A stretch of 64,000 nt of DNA. Source: Streptomyces avicenniae (lineage in GTDB: Bacteria > Actinomycetota > Actinomycetes > Streptomycetales > Streptomycetaceae). Positions within the stretch are counted from its first letter, which is position 1. The number at the start of each line of letters is the position of its first letter. The position numbers and the translations under genes were made by a program. Positions 17,061 through 25,478 of the stretch are shown here, in pieces. The DNA lies in contig NZ_JOEK01000012.1 in the NCBI RefSeq assembly GCF_000719135.1, forward strand, positions 62,001 to 126,000, in the 5' to 3' direction. The notes under the pieces are model-generated. The model ran no database searches and was not told where the DNA came from. It saw only the letters and a list, made by a program, of their open reading frames with translations.

Positions 17061-17843
17061 GTGACGGAGACCGCCGTACCCCTTTCCGTGAGGTCGGCGA
17101 GCGGGGACCCGCTCGACGGCGCGGTATGGCGACTGCGGTCACGGGGCTGTTGGGAGGACGCGGCGGCTCTGCTGGAACCCCGGGCGGCGGGCGAGCCGCG
17201 GGCGGCGCTCGCGCGCGCGGAACTGCGCGTGGAGCGCTGCATGTTCACCTCCGAGGGCTGGGGCAGGGCCGAGGAGGCGCTGCGGGCGGCCGAGTCGCTG
17301 GCCCACACGGACGCGGAGCGCGGCGCGGCGGCCTGCGAGCGCGGCTACCTCGCGTTCGCCTCCACGCTGCTCGGCGTGCGCGACCGGGCCGACGAGGCGC
17401 GAGCCGCGCTCGGACGGGCGGCGGCGCTGCTGGCGCCGGGCGCGCCGGGGCGTGCGCTGCTGGACTTCAGGCGCGGCCTCATGGCGGAGCACGTGAGCGG
17501 CAACCCGCAGGCGGCCGAGGCGGGCTACCGCAGGGCGCACAACGACGCGCTGGGCCGGGGGGACGCGCTGCTCAGCTCGTACACCTGGCAGCGGCTGGGG
17601 GCGCTCGCGGTCCTGAACGGGGACGTGGCCGAGGCCAGGCACGGGTTCACCGAGTCGCTGCGGCTGCGGGAGGAGACCGGCTATCTGGTCGGGGTCGCGC
17701 CCGCGCTGGTGGCGCTGGCCGAGGTCGAGCCGGAGCAGGAGGCCCTGCGGCTGCGGGGCGAGGCGGCGCGGCTGTTCCGCCTGCTCGGCGGCGTGCCGCG
17801 CTGGCTGGGGCCGAAGCTCGCCGAGCAGCCCGCGGACGGCTGA
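17061..17843 (+). CDS. TPR-like helical repeat protein
   Basis: A 260-residue protein with GTG start preceded by GGAGGA. It is made almost entirely of Ala/Leu/Arg-rich helical hairpins; units such as WGRAEEALRAAESLAHTDAE, NPQAAEAGYRRAHNDALGRG and DVAEARHGFTESLRLREETG have tetratricopeptide spacing. There is no enzyme or HTH domain, signal peptide or membrane segment, so a protein-protein interaction role is most likely. It resembles the TPR half of bacterial LuxR/AfsR-type regulators without the effector domains. Monocistronic by position. Confidence 0.65.
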   Translation: MTETAVPLSVRSASGDPLDGAVWRLRSRGCWEDAAALLEPRAAGEPRAALARAELRVERCMFTSEGWGRAEEALRAAESLAHTDAERGAAACERGYLAFASTLLGVRDRADEARAALGRAAALLAPGAPGRALLDFRRGLMAEHVSGNPQAAEAGYRRAHNDALGRGDALLSSYTWQRLGALAVLNGDVAEARHGFTESLRLREETGYLVGVAPALVALAEVEPEQEALRLRGEAARLFRLLGGVPRWLGPKLAEQPADG

Positions 17844-17869
17844 GGCCGCGCGTCACCGGGCCCGGCCGG

Positions 17870-18592
17870 TCAGTCGGCCGTCGCGGGCCCGGCGAGGTGG
17901 TCGCGCGCGAGACGTTCCGCGGTGACCAGGTCGCCCGCGCCCAGGGCGTCGAGCAACGCGCTGTGGATCAGCGCGTCGGCCACTAACTCCGCCGGTCCAG
18001 GCCGCGCCCCGTGCGCCGCCGGGGCCTGGGACTTGCGGTGCAGGTCCTCCGCGACGGCGACCAGGTGCCGGTTGCCGGTCAGCGCGAGCAGCGAGCGGTG
18101 GAAGCGGCGGTCGGCCTCGGCGTACGCGGCCCGGTCCCCGACCCGGGCGGCGGAGACCGTGGCCTCGGCGAGGGGACGCAGCTCCGACCAGCGCTCGGAC
18201 GGGAGCGTACGGGCCAGCCGCAGCAGCGCCGGGATCTCCAGGGCCGCGCGGACCTCGGCCAGTTCGGCGGCGTCGCGGGGGCTGCGGCCCGCGACGCGGA
18301 ACCCACGGTTCGGCACGGTCTCGACGACGCCCTCGCTGACGAGCTGCTGCATCGCCTCGCGCACGGGGGTGGCCGAGACGCCGTAGCGCTCCGCGAGCGT
18401 CGGCGCGGAGTAGGTGCCGCCCGGCTCCAGCTCGCCGGTGGCCAGCGCGTCGCGCAGCGCGGCGAGGACCTGGGCGCGTACGGAGTGGCGCTCGGGGAGG
18501 GTACGCGGGCGCACGGGGAGCGGCGGGCGGGCGGCCTGGGGCGGGGCGGGGGCGGGTGCGCCCGGGGCCTGCTCCTCGCGGGTGAGGTCCAT
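17870..18592 (-). CDS. GntR/FadR-type transcriptional regulator containing a TTA codon
   Basis: A 240-residue FCD-class GntR regulator starting at ATG 18592. The winged helix spans about residues 40-105, with YSAPTLAERYGVSATPVREA and GVVETVPNRGFRV. The all-helical FCD ligand domain follows (RAALEIPALLRLA, DRRFHRSLLALTGNRHLV). Family members bind carboxylate effectors, often through a metal site. Leucine 203 (bases 17984-17986) is encoded by TTA, the rare codon read by the bldA tRNA in Streptomyces, so expression should be limited to late growth. It is divergent from the iron-regulated FhuF-like gene. Confidence 0.88.
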   Translation of the reverse strand: MDLTREEQAPGAPAPAPPQAARPPLPVRPRTLPERHSVRAQVLAALRDALATGELEPGGTYSAPTLAERYGVSATPVREAMQQLVSEGVVETVPNRGFRVAGRSPRDAAELAEVRAALEIPALLRLARTLPSERWSELRPLAEATVSAARVGDRAAYAEADRRFHRSLLALTGNRHLVAVAEDLHRKSQAPAAHGARPGPAELVADALIHSALLDALGAGDLVTAERLARDHLAGPATAD

Positions 18593-18684
18593 TCGTCCGC
18601 TCCGTCCCCTCCTGCCCGTGATTTGACGGGGTGGCCAAACCCTAGGCGGAGTTGGCCCCTCGGCAAACCCCGGCAAACGTCAGG

Positions 18685-18703
18685 TAAGGTAAGGCTTACC
18701 TGC
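18685..18703. promoter_or_regulatory. DmdR/IdeR-type iron box
   Basis: The bases TAAGGTAAGGCTTACCTGC match the actinobacterial iron box TTAGGTTAGGCTnACCTAA at most positions and include a perfect AGGTAAG-G-CTTACCT inverted repeat (18687-18701). It lies 26 bases upstream of the FhuF-like gene, where a DtxR-family repressor (DmdR1) loaded with ferrous iron would block transcription. This is a motif match only. Confidence 0.8.
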
Positions 18704-18728
18704 ACAAGATCACGGAATCGGTGGCACC

Positions 18729-19559
18729 ATGACCGTCCCCGCCCTGGCCACGACGTCGCCGCTGCGGCCCGCGTACGACCGCGTCACGGAGGCTCTGCCT
18801 CTGTTTCGCATCAGCGAGGGACCCCAGGCGCCCGCCTCGGGACCCGGCTGGGTACGGGCCGACGCGCTGGCGGCCGGAGGCGCGGAGCTGGACGCGTTCT
18901 GCGCCTGGGACGCCGAACAGATCGCGCGGGACTACGGCCAGGAGGGACGGCCCGACGTCGTCGCGGCGTTCGCGCTGCACCGGTACGCGTGGCCCGCGGC
19001 CGTCCTGTTCACCGTGCCGTACTTCCTGCTGCGGCGGGTGCCGTGGCTGGCGCCCGAGGACGTGTCCTTCCACCGGGCCGACTACCGGATGAGCGTACGG
19101 ACGGACGCGTTCAGCTGCCTGCCGGACGACCCGGCGGCCGACGACCCCAGGGCCCGCGTCGTGCCGGACGAGGAGGCGCTGCGCGCCGCGCTGCGGCAGG
19201 CCGCCGCCGACCACCTGGGCCCCGTGCTCGGCGCCTTCGGGCCGCGCATGCGGCGGGGGAAGCGTGCGCTGTGGGGCATGGCGACGGACGAACTCGTCGA
19301 GTCGCTCTGGTACTTCGGCAACCGCTTCGAGGAGGAGGAGCGCGCCATGACGGAGGCCGGGCTCCTGCTGCCCGGCTCCACGGCGCCGTTCTCCGGAGGC
19401 GCGGCGTTCCGCGAGCTGACCGGCCCGTCCGGCGAACGGCTGACCACGCGGGACCGCGCGAGCTGCTGCATGTTCTACACGGTGCGGCCCGACGACACGT
19501 GCGTCACCTGCCCGCGCACCTGCGACAGCGAGCGCGTGGCGCGCCTGGCCGCAAGCTGA
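18729..19559 (+). CDS. FhuF-like ferric-siderophore reductase ([2Fe-2S] protein)
   Basis: A 276-residue cytoplasmic protein. The C-terminus carries the FhuF-type cluster motif, a CC pair ten residues before CxxC (RASCCMFYTV then DDTCVTCPRTC), which binds a 2Fe-2S cluster in FhuF. The protein should reduce ferric siderophores after uptake and so release iron. An iron box directly upstream supports repression by iron. Start ATG 18729 follows the box by 26 bases. No siderophore genes are adjacent, so it acts on complexes imported by systems encoded elsewhere. Confidence 0.88.
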   Translation: MTVPALATTSPLRPAYDRVTEALPLFRISEGPQAPASGPGWVRADALAAGGAELDAFCAWDAEQIARDYGQEGRPDVVAAFALHRYAWPAAVLFTVPYFLLRRVPWLAPEDVSFHRADYRMSVRTDAFSCLPDDPAADDPRARVVPDEEALRAALRQAAADHLGPVLGAFGPRMRRGKRALWGMATDELVESLWYFGNRFEEEERAMTEAGLLLPGSTAPFSGGAAFRELTGPSGERLTTRDRASCCMFYTVRPDDTCVTCPRTCDSERVARLAAS

Positions 19560-19714
19560 TAACAGATTGCTCAGGCGGCCACGCCGGTTTCGGCAGGTTG
19601 GCACTCGTTAGGGGGTTTCGCCCCGGAATCCGGCTGACGCGTGCTCAGGTAGCATCCACAGTTCTTCAGTACAGCCACGTCTCCGGGCCATCATTCCGAT
19701 TCCGCCGGACGACC

Positions 19715-19780
19715 ATGGTCACCACGAATCCAGCACAGGTCGCGCGCACTCGGCGCGCCTGGCGAGGGGCAGTTGCATGA
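19715..19780 (+). CDS. Possible 21-residue upstream ORF coupled to the DUF2637 gene
   Basis: A short frame MVTTNPAQVARTRRAWRGAV plus a final alanine ends in a TGA that overlaps the start of the DUF2637 gene as ATGA. The basic, Arg-rich peptide has no homologue that I know. Its own ribosome-binding site is weak, while the downstream gene has GAGGGG inside the small frame. It may act as a translational coupler or be accidental; evidence is position only. Confidence 0.3.
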   Translation: MVTTNPAQVARTRRAWRGAVA

Positions 19781-20763
19781 CACTGACGGACATAGACATC
19801 AGCTGGGCGGTGGCGGGAGCCGTACTGCTCGGCGGCATGCTGCTTGCGGTGGTCCTGCTCACGCGCGGTCGCAAGCCCTCTGGTGAGCACGCCGACAGCG
19901 GCGATTCCTGGGAGCGCCTCGAAGCGGCCAGGCGACGCCGGGAACGTATCTACGCGGGCGCCTCGTACACCCTGCTGTTCTGCTGCGCGGGTGTCGCGGC
20001 GGCGCTGTCGTTCCAGGGGCTCGTCGGCTTCGGCCGGGAGAACCTGGACCTGTCGGGCGGCTGGGAGTACCTGGTGCCCTTCGGGCTCGACGGCGCCGCG
20101 ATGTTCTGCGCGGTGATCGCGGTCCGCGAGGCCAGCCACGGCGACTCGTCGATGGGGTCCCGCATGCTGGTCTGGCTGTTCGCGGGCGCCGCCGCCTGGT
20201 TCAACTGGGTGCACGCGCCGCGTGGCGGCGGGCACGAGGGCGCGCCGCACTTCTTCGCGGCGATGTCGCTGTCGGCCGCCGTGCTGTTCGACCGGGCGCT
20301 CAAGCAGACGCGCCGGGCGGCGCTGCGGGAGCAGGGCCTCGTGCCGCGTCCGCTGCCGCAGATCCGCTTCGTCCGCTGGCTGCGGGCACCACGTGAGACG
20401 TACGGCGCCTGGTCGCTGATGCTGCTGGAGGGCGTGCGCTCGCTGGACGAGGCCGTCGAGGAGGTCCGCGAGGAGCGCCGCACCAAGGAGGGCGAGCGTG
20501 ACCGGCGCCGTGAGCACCGGCAGTTGGAGCGGGCGCGGCTGAAGGCGATCAGCCGTCAGCACCGGATGTTCGGGCGGGGGCGCGAGCGCGTCGAGGTGGC
20601 GGCGGTGGCGCCGTCCGAGCCCGCCGCGCTGGAGGCGGGGAGCGCCGGGCAGGCGCGTGCGGCGCTTGACGCGTCACCCGCCCTGTCGTCGCCGCTGGCC
20701 GAGGACGGGCGACTGGACTCGCTGGAGGAGAAACTCGCCAGGATCGAGCGGCAGTTCGGCTGA
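19777..20763 (+). CDS. DUF2637 (Spd-type) multi-spanning membrane protein
   Basis: A 328-residue protein with five likely membrane segments in its first 190 residues: an N-terminal one (WAVAGAVLLGGMLLAVVLL), then around YTLLFCCAGVAAALSFQGLV, LVPFGLDGAAMFCAVIAV, MLVWLFAGAAAWFNWV and FFAAMSLSAAVLF. The last 110 residues are highly charged and helical (VEEVREERRTKEGERDRRRE), a likely cytoplasmic coiled coil. This fold is DUF2637, known from spread (Spd) proteins of Streptomyces plasmids and integrative elements as well as from chromosomes. No transfer or integrase gene is nearby. A role in mycelial DNA spreading or envelope function is only suggested. Confidence 0.8.
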   Translation: MTLTDIDISWAVAGAVLLGGMLLAVVLLTRGRKPSGEHADSGDSWERLEAARRRRERIYAGASYTLLFCCAGVAAALSFQGLVGFGRENLDLSGGWEYLVPFGLDGAAMFCAVIAVREASHGDSSMGSRMLVWLFAGAAAWFNWVHAPRGGGHEGAPHFFAAMSLSAAVLFDRALKQTRRAALREQGLVPRPLPQIRFVRWLRAPRETYGAWSLMLLEGVRSLDEAVEEVREERRTKEGERDRRREHRQLERARLKAISRQHRMFGRGRERVEVAAVAPSEPAALEAGSAGQARAALDASPALSSPLAEDGRLDSLEEKLARIERQFG

Positions 20764-20846
20764 CCGCCCCACTGATCGCGGCAGTGCACGGCCCGTCGGC
20801 GCCCAGGCGTCCGGCGGGCCGGCCGCGTTTCCGGGCGGATGACGCG

Positions 20847-21410
20847 TCAGGCGGGCGGCGGCACCGGCTGTTCGTCCGCTGACGCGACCTCCGCCGAGGG
20901 GTCCCCCGCCGACCGCGCGTACTCCGGCGGCAGGGCGACGCCGGAGTGGGCGTGGAGCAGGGCGAGGTCGCGCCGGTCCTTGGCGGTCGGCTCGTAGCCC
21001 GTGTGGGCGCGCATCTGGGTGGCGGCGTCGGCGCAGCGGACCTCCCGGCCGCCGATACGCCCGGTGCCCGGCGACCCGTAGGTGAAGCGGCTGCCGTCGG
21101 GGAGGATCTGCTCCGCCCCGGTCCCGGGGGTGTCCACGACCGGGTGCAGATCGACGGAACGGCCGGTGCCGTCCGCCAGGGCGAGCGCGGTGGGGAGCCA
21201 GTCCCGCAGGACGGTGGTGAACCCGGCGGCGGCGAGCGTGTCGCGGACCGTCGGAAGGCGGTCGAGGGGGACGACGAGATCCACGTCGGCGTGCTCCCGC
21301 GTGCTGCGGCCCAGCAGCGCGTCGATGCCCCAGCCGCCGTCCACCCAGGCGGGGACGTCCGCCTCGGCGAGCAGGTCGAGGACCGCCAGGACGTCGTTCT
21401 CACGCATCAT
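20847..21410 (-). CDS. Lincosamide/aminoglycoside nucleotidyltransferase-like protein
   Basis: A 187-residue protein of the ANT(2'')/LnuA-like nucleotidyltransferase family (PF10706-like). The active-site region reads WVDGGWGIDALLGRSTREHA followed by DVDLVVP, with the DxD metal-binding aspartates. SVDLHPV supplies the third carboxylate. Family members adenylylate lincosamides or aminoglycosides; chromosomal copies in actinomycetes often have no proven drug substrate. Two start codons are adjacent (ATG ATG at 21410). It is transcribed alone, leftward, with no resistance partner nearby. Confidence 0.8.
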   Translation of the reverse strand: MMRENDVLAVLDLLAEADVPAWVDGGWGIDALLGRSTREHADVDLVVPLDRLPTVRDTLAAAGFTTVLRDWLPTALALADGTGRSVDLHPVVDTPGTGAEQILPDGSRFTYGSPGTGRIGGREVRCADAATQMRAHTGYEPTAKDRRDLALLHAHSGVALPPEYARSAGDPSAEVASADEQPVPPPA

Positions 21411-21472
21411 GGGCGGGACCCTATCCGGCGCCGGGCCCGCCGAGCCCGCCCCGCCGGGCGGGCCTGGGCGGC

Positions 21473-21970
21473 TCAGGCGAGGGTGAGCTGTGCGGGCAGG
21501 ACGCCTTCGAGGCCGAGCAGCAGCCGCTTCCGGTCGAGGCCGCCCGCGTAGCCGGTGAGGGAGCCGTCGGCGCCGATGACGCGGTGACAGGGGCAGATGA
21601 CGGAGAGCGGGTTGGCCCCGATGGCGCCGCCGACCGCACGGACGGCGGTGCGCGGCAGCCCGGCCATCTCCGTCAGCTCGCCGTAGGTGACCGTCGCTCC
21701 GTACTCGATACGGTGCAGGGCCGTCCAGACGCGGCGGCGGAAGTCGCTCCCGACGGGCTCAAGTACGAGGTCGAAGGTGGTGCGCTCACCGGCGAAGTAG
21801 GCGTCGAACTGCCGGGTGGCGTCGGGGAAGGCGGTGTCGTCGCGCCGCCAGTCCGCCTGGACGGTCGCGCCGCCCTTCTGGCGGGGGACGGAGACCGAGG
21901 CCAGGACGCCGGGCCGGGGGCCGGCGATCAGCAGGTCGCCGAGGGGGCTCGGGTGCAGGGTGTACAGCAT
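21473..21970 (-). CDS. ogt: Methylated-DNA--protein-cysteine methyltransferase (Ogt)
   Basis: A 165-residue O6-alkylguanine-DNA alkyltransferase. The active-site sequence is VICPCHRVIGADGSLTGYAG with the PCHRV acceptor cysteine, and RAVGGAIGANPLS precedes it. It removes O6-alkyl groups from guanine by irreversible self-alkylation. The start ATG at 21970 shares one base with the stop codon of the Ada-AlkA gene, so the two repair genes form an operon and are coupled. Confidence 0.94.
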   Translation of the reverse strand: MLYTLHPSPLGDLLIAGPRPGVLASVSVPRQKGGATVQADWRRDDTAFPDATRQFDAYFAGERTTFDLVLEPVGSDFRRRVWTALHRIEYGATVTYGELTEMAGLPRTAVRAVGGAIGANPLSVICPCHRVIGADGSLTGYAGGLDRKRLLLGLEGVLPAQLTLA

Positions 21971-23454
21971 CAGTGGTTCTCCCGGGTGGTCGCTGTCCAG
22001 AGGTGGTGCACGGCGTAGGAACGCCAGGGGCGCCAGGCGTCGGCGGCGGCCGGGGCCGAGCCGACGAGCGCGAGGCCGTGGCGCAGGCCCGCGTCGCCCG
22101 TGAGGAAGACGTCGGGGTCGCCGAGGGCCCGCATCCGTATGTATCCGGCGGTCCAGGGCCCGATGCCACGCAGGGCGAGCAGGTCGCGTTCGGCGGCGTC
22201 CCGGTCGGCTCCAGGGCCGAGAACCACCGTGCCGTCGGCCAGGGCCGTGGCGAGGGTGCGGATCGTCGCGCGGCGGGACTCCGGCATGCCCAGCTCGCCG
22301 AGCGGCGCGTCCGCCAGGGTCTCGGCGGCCGGGAAGGTGTGGGTCAGGGCGCCGTCGGGCGCGGGGAGCGGTTTGCCGTAGGCGGCGACCAGGGTGCCAC
22401 CCAGGGCGCGGGCGGAGGCGACGGTGACCTGCTGGCCGAGGACGGCGCGGACGGCGAGTTCGGCCGGGTCTGCGGTGCCGGGCGAGCGCAGCCCAGGGCG
22501 CGCCGCGACGAGCGGGGCGAGCGCGGGATCGGCGCCCAGCCGCTCCGCGACGGCGAACGGGTCGGCGTCGAGGTCGAAGAGCAGCCTGACCCGCTGGACG
22601 GCCGTGGTCAGGTCGCGGGGATCGGACAGGTGCAGGCGGCAGGGCAGCCAGCGGGCGCCCCGGGCGGCGGGCGCCTCGCCGACCTCGGCGACGCCCGTGC
22701 CGTGCGGGAGGGCGAGGGAGCGCCGGTACGTACGGGCGCCCGGGGTACCGGTCATCTCCTCGATGCCGGTGAGGGTGCGCAGGCCCAGGAAGTCGAAGAC
22801 CTGGCGCGCGTCGTAGGGGCCCCGGTGGGCGAGGCGCAGCGGGATGCCCCCGGTGCCGGGGCCGGGCGTGACGGGTTCGCGGGGCGCGGCGGCGCGCAGT
22901 GCGGTCGGCGTGAGCGCGTAGGTGGTGCGGACGGTGTCGTTGAACTGCCGCACGCTGGCGAAGCCGGACGCGAAGGCGATCTCCGTGACCGGCATCCCGG
23001 TGGTCTGGAGGAGGATGCGCGCCGTGTGGGCGCGCTGCGCGCGGGCGAGGGCGACGGGTCCCGCGCCCAGTTCCTCGGTGAGCTGCCGCTGCACCTGGCG
23101 CGCGCTGTAGCCGAGGCGCCGGGCGAGCCCGGCCACGCCCTCACGGTCCACGACACCGTCGGCGATCAGCCGCATGGCGCGGCCCACGGTGTCGGCCCGC
23201 GCGTTCCACTCGGCGGAGCCGGGCACGGTGTCGGGGCGGCACCGGCGGCAGGCCCGGAACCCGGCGGCCTGCGCGGCGGCGGCGGACGGATGGAAGCGCA
23301 CGTTGTGCCGCTTGGGGGTGGTCGCCGGGCAGCTCGGGCGGCAGTAGATGCCGGTGGTCACGACGGCCGTGAAGAACACGCCGTCGAACCGCTCGTCGCG
23401 GCTGCGCACCGCCTCGTAGCGGCTGTCGTCGTCCCCTGCTCGTTCGTTCACCAC
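21970..23454 (-). CDS. Ada-AlkA fusion: methyl-phosphotriester sensor, AraC HTH and 3-methyladenine glycosylase
   Basis: A 494-residue three-domain protein. Residues about 10-75 form the zinc-binding Ada sensor with GIYCRPSCPA and ACRRCRPD (four cysteines). Residues about 85-185 are an AraC-type HTH (LARRLGYSARQVQRQLTEEL; ASGFASVRQFNDTVR). The rest is the AlkA glycosylase with the helix-hairpin-helix LRGIGPWTAGYIRMRAL and the catalytic aspartate in FLTGDAGLRH. It senses methyl phosphotriesters, should activate its own operon, and excises alkylated purines. GTG start at 23454; a second GTG follows directly. Ogt is co-transcribed. Confidence 0.92.
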   Translation of the reverse strand: MVNERAGDDDSRYEAVRSRDERFDGVFFTAVVTTGIYCRPSCPATTPKRHNVRFHPSAAAAQAAGFRACRRCRPDTVPGSAEWNARADTVGRAMRLIADGVVDREGVAGLARRLGYSARQVQRQLTEELGAGPVALARAQRAHTARILLQTTGMPVTEIAFASGFASVRQFNDTVRTTYALTPTALRAAAPREPVTPGPGTGGIPLRLAHRGPYDARQVFDFLGLRTLTGIEEMTGTPGARTYRRSLALPHGTGVAEVGEAPAARGARWLPCRLHLSDPRDLTTAVQRVRLLFDLDADPFAVAERLGADPALAPLVAARPGLRSPGTADPAELAVRAVLGQQVTVASARALGGTLVAAYGKPLPAPDGALTHTFPAAETLADAPLGELGMPESRRATIRTLATALADGTVVLGPGADRDAAERDLLALRGIGPWTAGYIRMRALGDPDVFLTGDAGLRHGLALVGSAPAAADAWRPWRSYAVHHLWTATTRENH

Positions 23455-23541
23455 GCTCCCAGTGTGCGCTCCCCCGCAGGGCCCGACTGGCGGGAATCGG
23501 ACATGCAGGTCCTGCGAGGTCCTGCGAGGTCGGCGGGCCGT

Positions 23542-24414
23542 TCAGCTGTCCACGGGCTGCCAGCGCGGACCGTCCTGGCCGGGCACCACGCGGCCGAACA
23601 CGACGTCCGCGAAGTGTCCGCCGTAGCCGAGGGTGCCGGGCTCGGACAGTTCCCTGACGAGGTCACGGCGGCTGCGCACCCCCGCCTCGCGGTCGATGTC
23701 CGGGGCGGCGGACCACTCGGGGTGGGATATCTGCGCCGGGGAGTGCAGGGCGTCGCCGAACGCTATGAGACGTCGGCCCCCGCCCTCGATGACGTACGAG
23801 GCGTGGCCCGACGTGTGTCCCGGTCTGAGCTGCAGGCGGACGCCGGGGAAGATCTCCTCGCCGTCCGGGACCGTGCGGACAGACGGCTCCAGTGCGGCCA
23901 GGACGTCGGGCCCCGGCCCCTCGGCACCCGCGAGCGCGCGCTCCCGCCACTCGGGCTCGGAGAAGAGGTAGGGCGCGTGCGCGAGGAGCGGGCGGTCGGC
24001 CCCCGGCGGCGTGTGCCAGGCCCAGCCGACATGGTCGATGTGCAGATGGGTGAACGCGACGGCCTCGACGGCGGCCGGTGATAGGCCCACGGCGGCGAGG
24101 CTGGCGGGCAGGTCGCCGCCGCGCAGCGCCCCGACGCGGGCACCGGCCCGCGCGGGCGCCGCGACGGGCCCGACCCCGGCGTCGATCAGGAGGGCGCGCC
24201 CGTCCCGCTCGACCAGGAGTCCGCCGATGCTCGCGACGAGATACCCGGAGGCGTCCAGATGGTCGGCGCGGGCGCGCCAGTCGGCCGCCGTGCTCCCGGA
24301 CAGCCAGCCGGGGACCGACAGCTGGACGACGCCGTCGGGCAGGTGGGTGACGGTGGTCTCCCCCAGCCGGAGCGACCTTCTCGATGCGGGCCTGCGAAGC
24401 CGTTCCGTACTCAT
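23542..24414 (-). CDS. MBL-fold metallo-hydrolase
   Basis: A 290-residue metallo-beta-lactamase-fold hydrolase with the metal motif AFTHLHIDHVGWAW near residues 117-130, LRPGHTSGHASYV and AFGDALHSP. The general organisation fits the lactonase/quinolone-hydrolase-like branch, but the substrate cannot be told. It starts at ATG 24414 and is divergent from a MarR regulator over 99 bases with repeated AGCTTGA sites, so MarR control is very likely. Confidence 0.85.
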   Translation of the reverse strand: MSTERLRRPASRRSLRLGETTVTHLPDGVVQLSVPGWLSGSTAADWRARADHLDASGYLVASIGGLLVERDGRALLIDAGVGPVAAPARAGARVGALRGGDLPASLAAVGLSPAAVEAVAFTHLHIDHVGWAWHTPPGADRPLLAHAPYLFSEPEWRERALAGAEGPGPDVLAALEPSVRTVPDGEEIFPGVRLQLRPGHTSGHASYVIEGGGRRLIAFGDALHSPAQISHPEWSAAPDIDREAGVRSRRDLVRELSEPGTLGYGGHFADVVFGRVVPGQDGPRWQPVDS

Positions 24415-24446
24415 GGACAGGACTCTATGCATCAAGCCTGAAAGAT

Positions 24447-24456
24447 TCAAGCTTGA
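24447..24456. promoter_or_regulatory. Palindromic operator candidate for the MBL/MarR pair
   Basis: TCAAGCTTGA is a perfect 10-base palindrome in the divergent promoter region. Related copies lie close by: TCAAGCCTGA at about 24432-24441 and AGCTTGAATC at about 24479-24488. Three related half-sites in 60 bases between a MarR gene and its divergent target suggest operators of the MarR protein. Confidence 0.55.
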
Positions 24457-24513
24457 TCCGTCTTCTCGCGCACCTTTCCAGCTTGAATCACCCGGGAGAG
24501 TTACGATGCCCTC

Positions 24514-24948
24514 ATGACGACCCCGCCGGAGCCAGGGACCGTGGCCGAACGCGAGCTGTGCGGCCTCGTGAACACGCTCGCCCGGCAGTTGGACGACCAC
24601 GTCCGCGCGCGGGCCGCCACCCTCGACCTCACCGGCCCCCAGGCGACCGCCCTGCGCGAGCTGGACGGCCCGATGACCATGAAACAGCTCGCAGCCCGGA
24701 TGGGCTGCGAGCCGTCGAACGCGACCTTCGTCGTGGACCGCCTGGAGCGCCGCGGCCTGATCGAGCGGCGCCCGCACCCCACCGACCGGCGCGCCAGGGA
24801 ACTGCACCTGACGGCCCCCGGCGGCGCGCTGCGCGCACGCCTCGTGGACCTGCTCACGCAGCACTCACCGGTGGCCGCCCTGACCGGGCAGGAGCAGGCC
24901 GCCCTGCGGTTGCTGCTGGAGCGGGCCGTCGGCCGGGATCAGCGCTGA
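24514..24948 (+). CDS. MarR-family transcriptional regulator
   Basis: A 144-residue winged-helix repressor: LDLTGPQATALRELDGPMTM, KQLAARMGCEPSNATFVVDR (recognition helix) and the wing RRGLIERRPHPTDRRARELH. It most likely represses the divergent metallo-hydrolase gene and itself through the AGCTTGA sites. Its end overlaps the end of the convergent PPOX gene by 10 bases. Confidence 0.9.
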   Translation: MTTPPEPGTVAERELCGLVNTLARQLDDHVRARAATLDLTGPQATALRELDGPMTMKQLAARMGCEPSNATFVVDRLERRGLIERRPHPTDRRARELHLTAPGGALRARLVDLLTQHSPVAALTGQEQAALRLLLERAVGRDQR

Positions 24949-25406
24949 GCCATCCTGGCGGGGAACCCGCCGGTGGCCACCGGCCCCCAGCGGACCGGCG
25001 TGACACGGATGAGCGACTTGCCCTGGCGCGCCATCGCCGTCCGGTACTCGGCCCAGTCGGGGTGCTCCCCCGCGATGTTCCGGTAGTACTCGACCAGCGG
25101 CTCGATGGCCTCGGGCACGTCCAGCACCTCGGCCGTGCCGTCGATCTGCACCCACGGGCCGTCCCACTCGTCCGACAGCACGACGACGCTGACCTCGGGG
25201 CGCCGCCGCGCGTTCACGGTCTTGGCGCGGTCGGGATAGGTGGCGATGACGAGGCGCCCGGCGTCGTCCACGCCGCAGGTCAGGGGGGACGCCTGGGGCC
25301 CGCCGTCCGTGCGGTGGGTGATGAGGAGGGCACGGTGCCTGGGGCGCACGAAGTCAAGCAGGCGCGCCAGGTCCACGGCTGTGTTCGTCGCGATCGAAGG
25401 ACTCAT
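24939..25406 (-). CDS. PPOX-class F420-dependent oxidoreductase
   Basis: A 155-residue split-barrel protein starting at ATG 25406. Family features: RHRALLITHRTDGGPQASPL, DRAKTVNARRRPEVSVVVLS and a C-terminal RVTPVRWGPVATGGFPARM. It belongs to the F420/FMN-binding pyridoxamine-oxidase-like class and its substrate is unknown. It is convergent with the MarR gene (10-base 3' overlap) and lies downstream of lon on the same strand beyond a strong hairpin. Confidence 0.87.
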   Translation of the reverse strand: MSPSIATNTAVDLARLLDFVRPRHRALLITHRTDGGPQASPLTCGVDDAGRLVIATYPDRAKTVNARRRPEVSVVVLSDEWDGPWVQIDGTAEVLDVPEAIEPLVEYYRNIAGEHPDWAEYRTAMARQGKSLIRVTPVRWGPVATGGFPARMAQR

Positions 25407-25478
25407 GGCGCAGCACCCTACGCGCCTTCGCGGCGTCTGACCCCGGTGCCCCACCCCCCGCCCCGCCGGGCGGCGCGA

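Noticed and set aside
23504..23530. Short tandem repeat GTCCTGCGAG x2
   Set aside because: Only two copies; likely chance or slippage, with no array.
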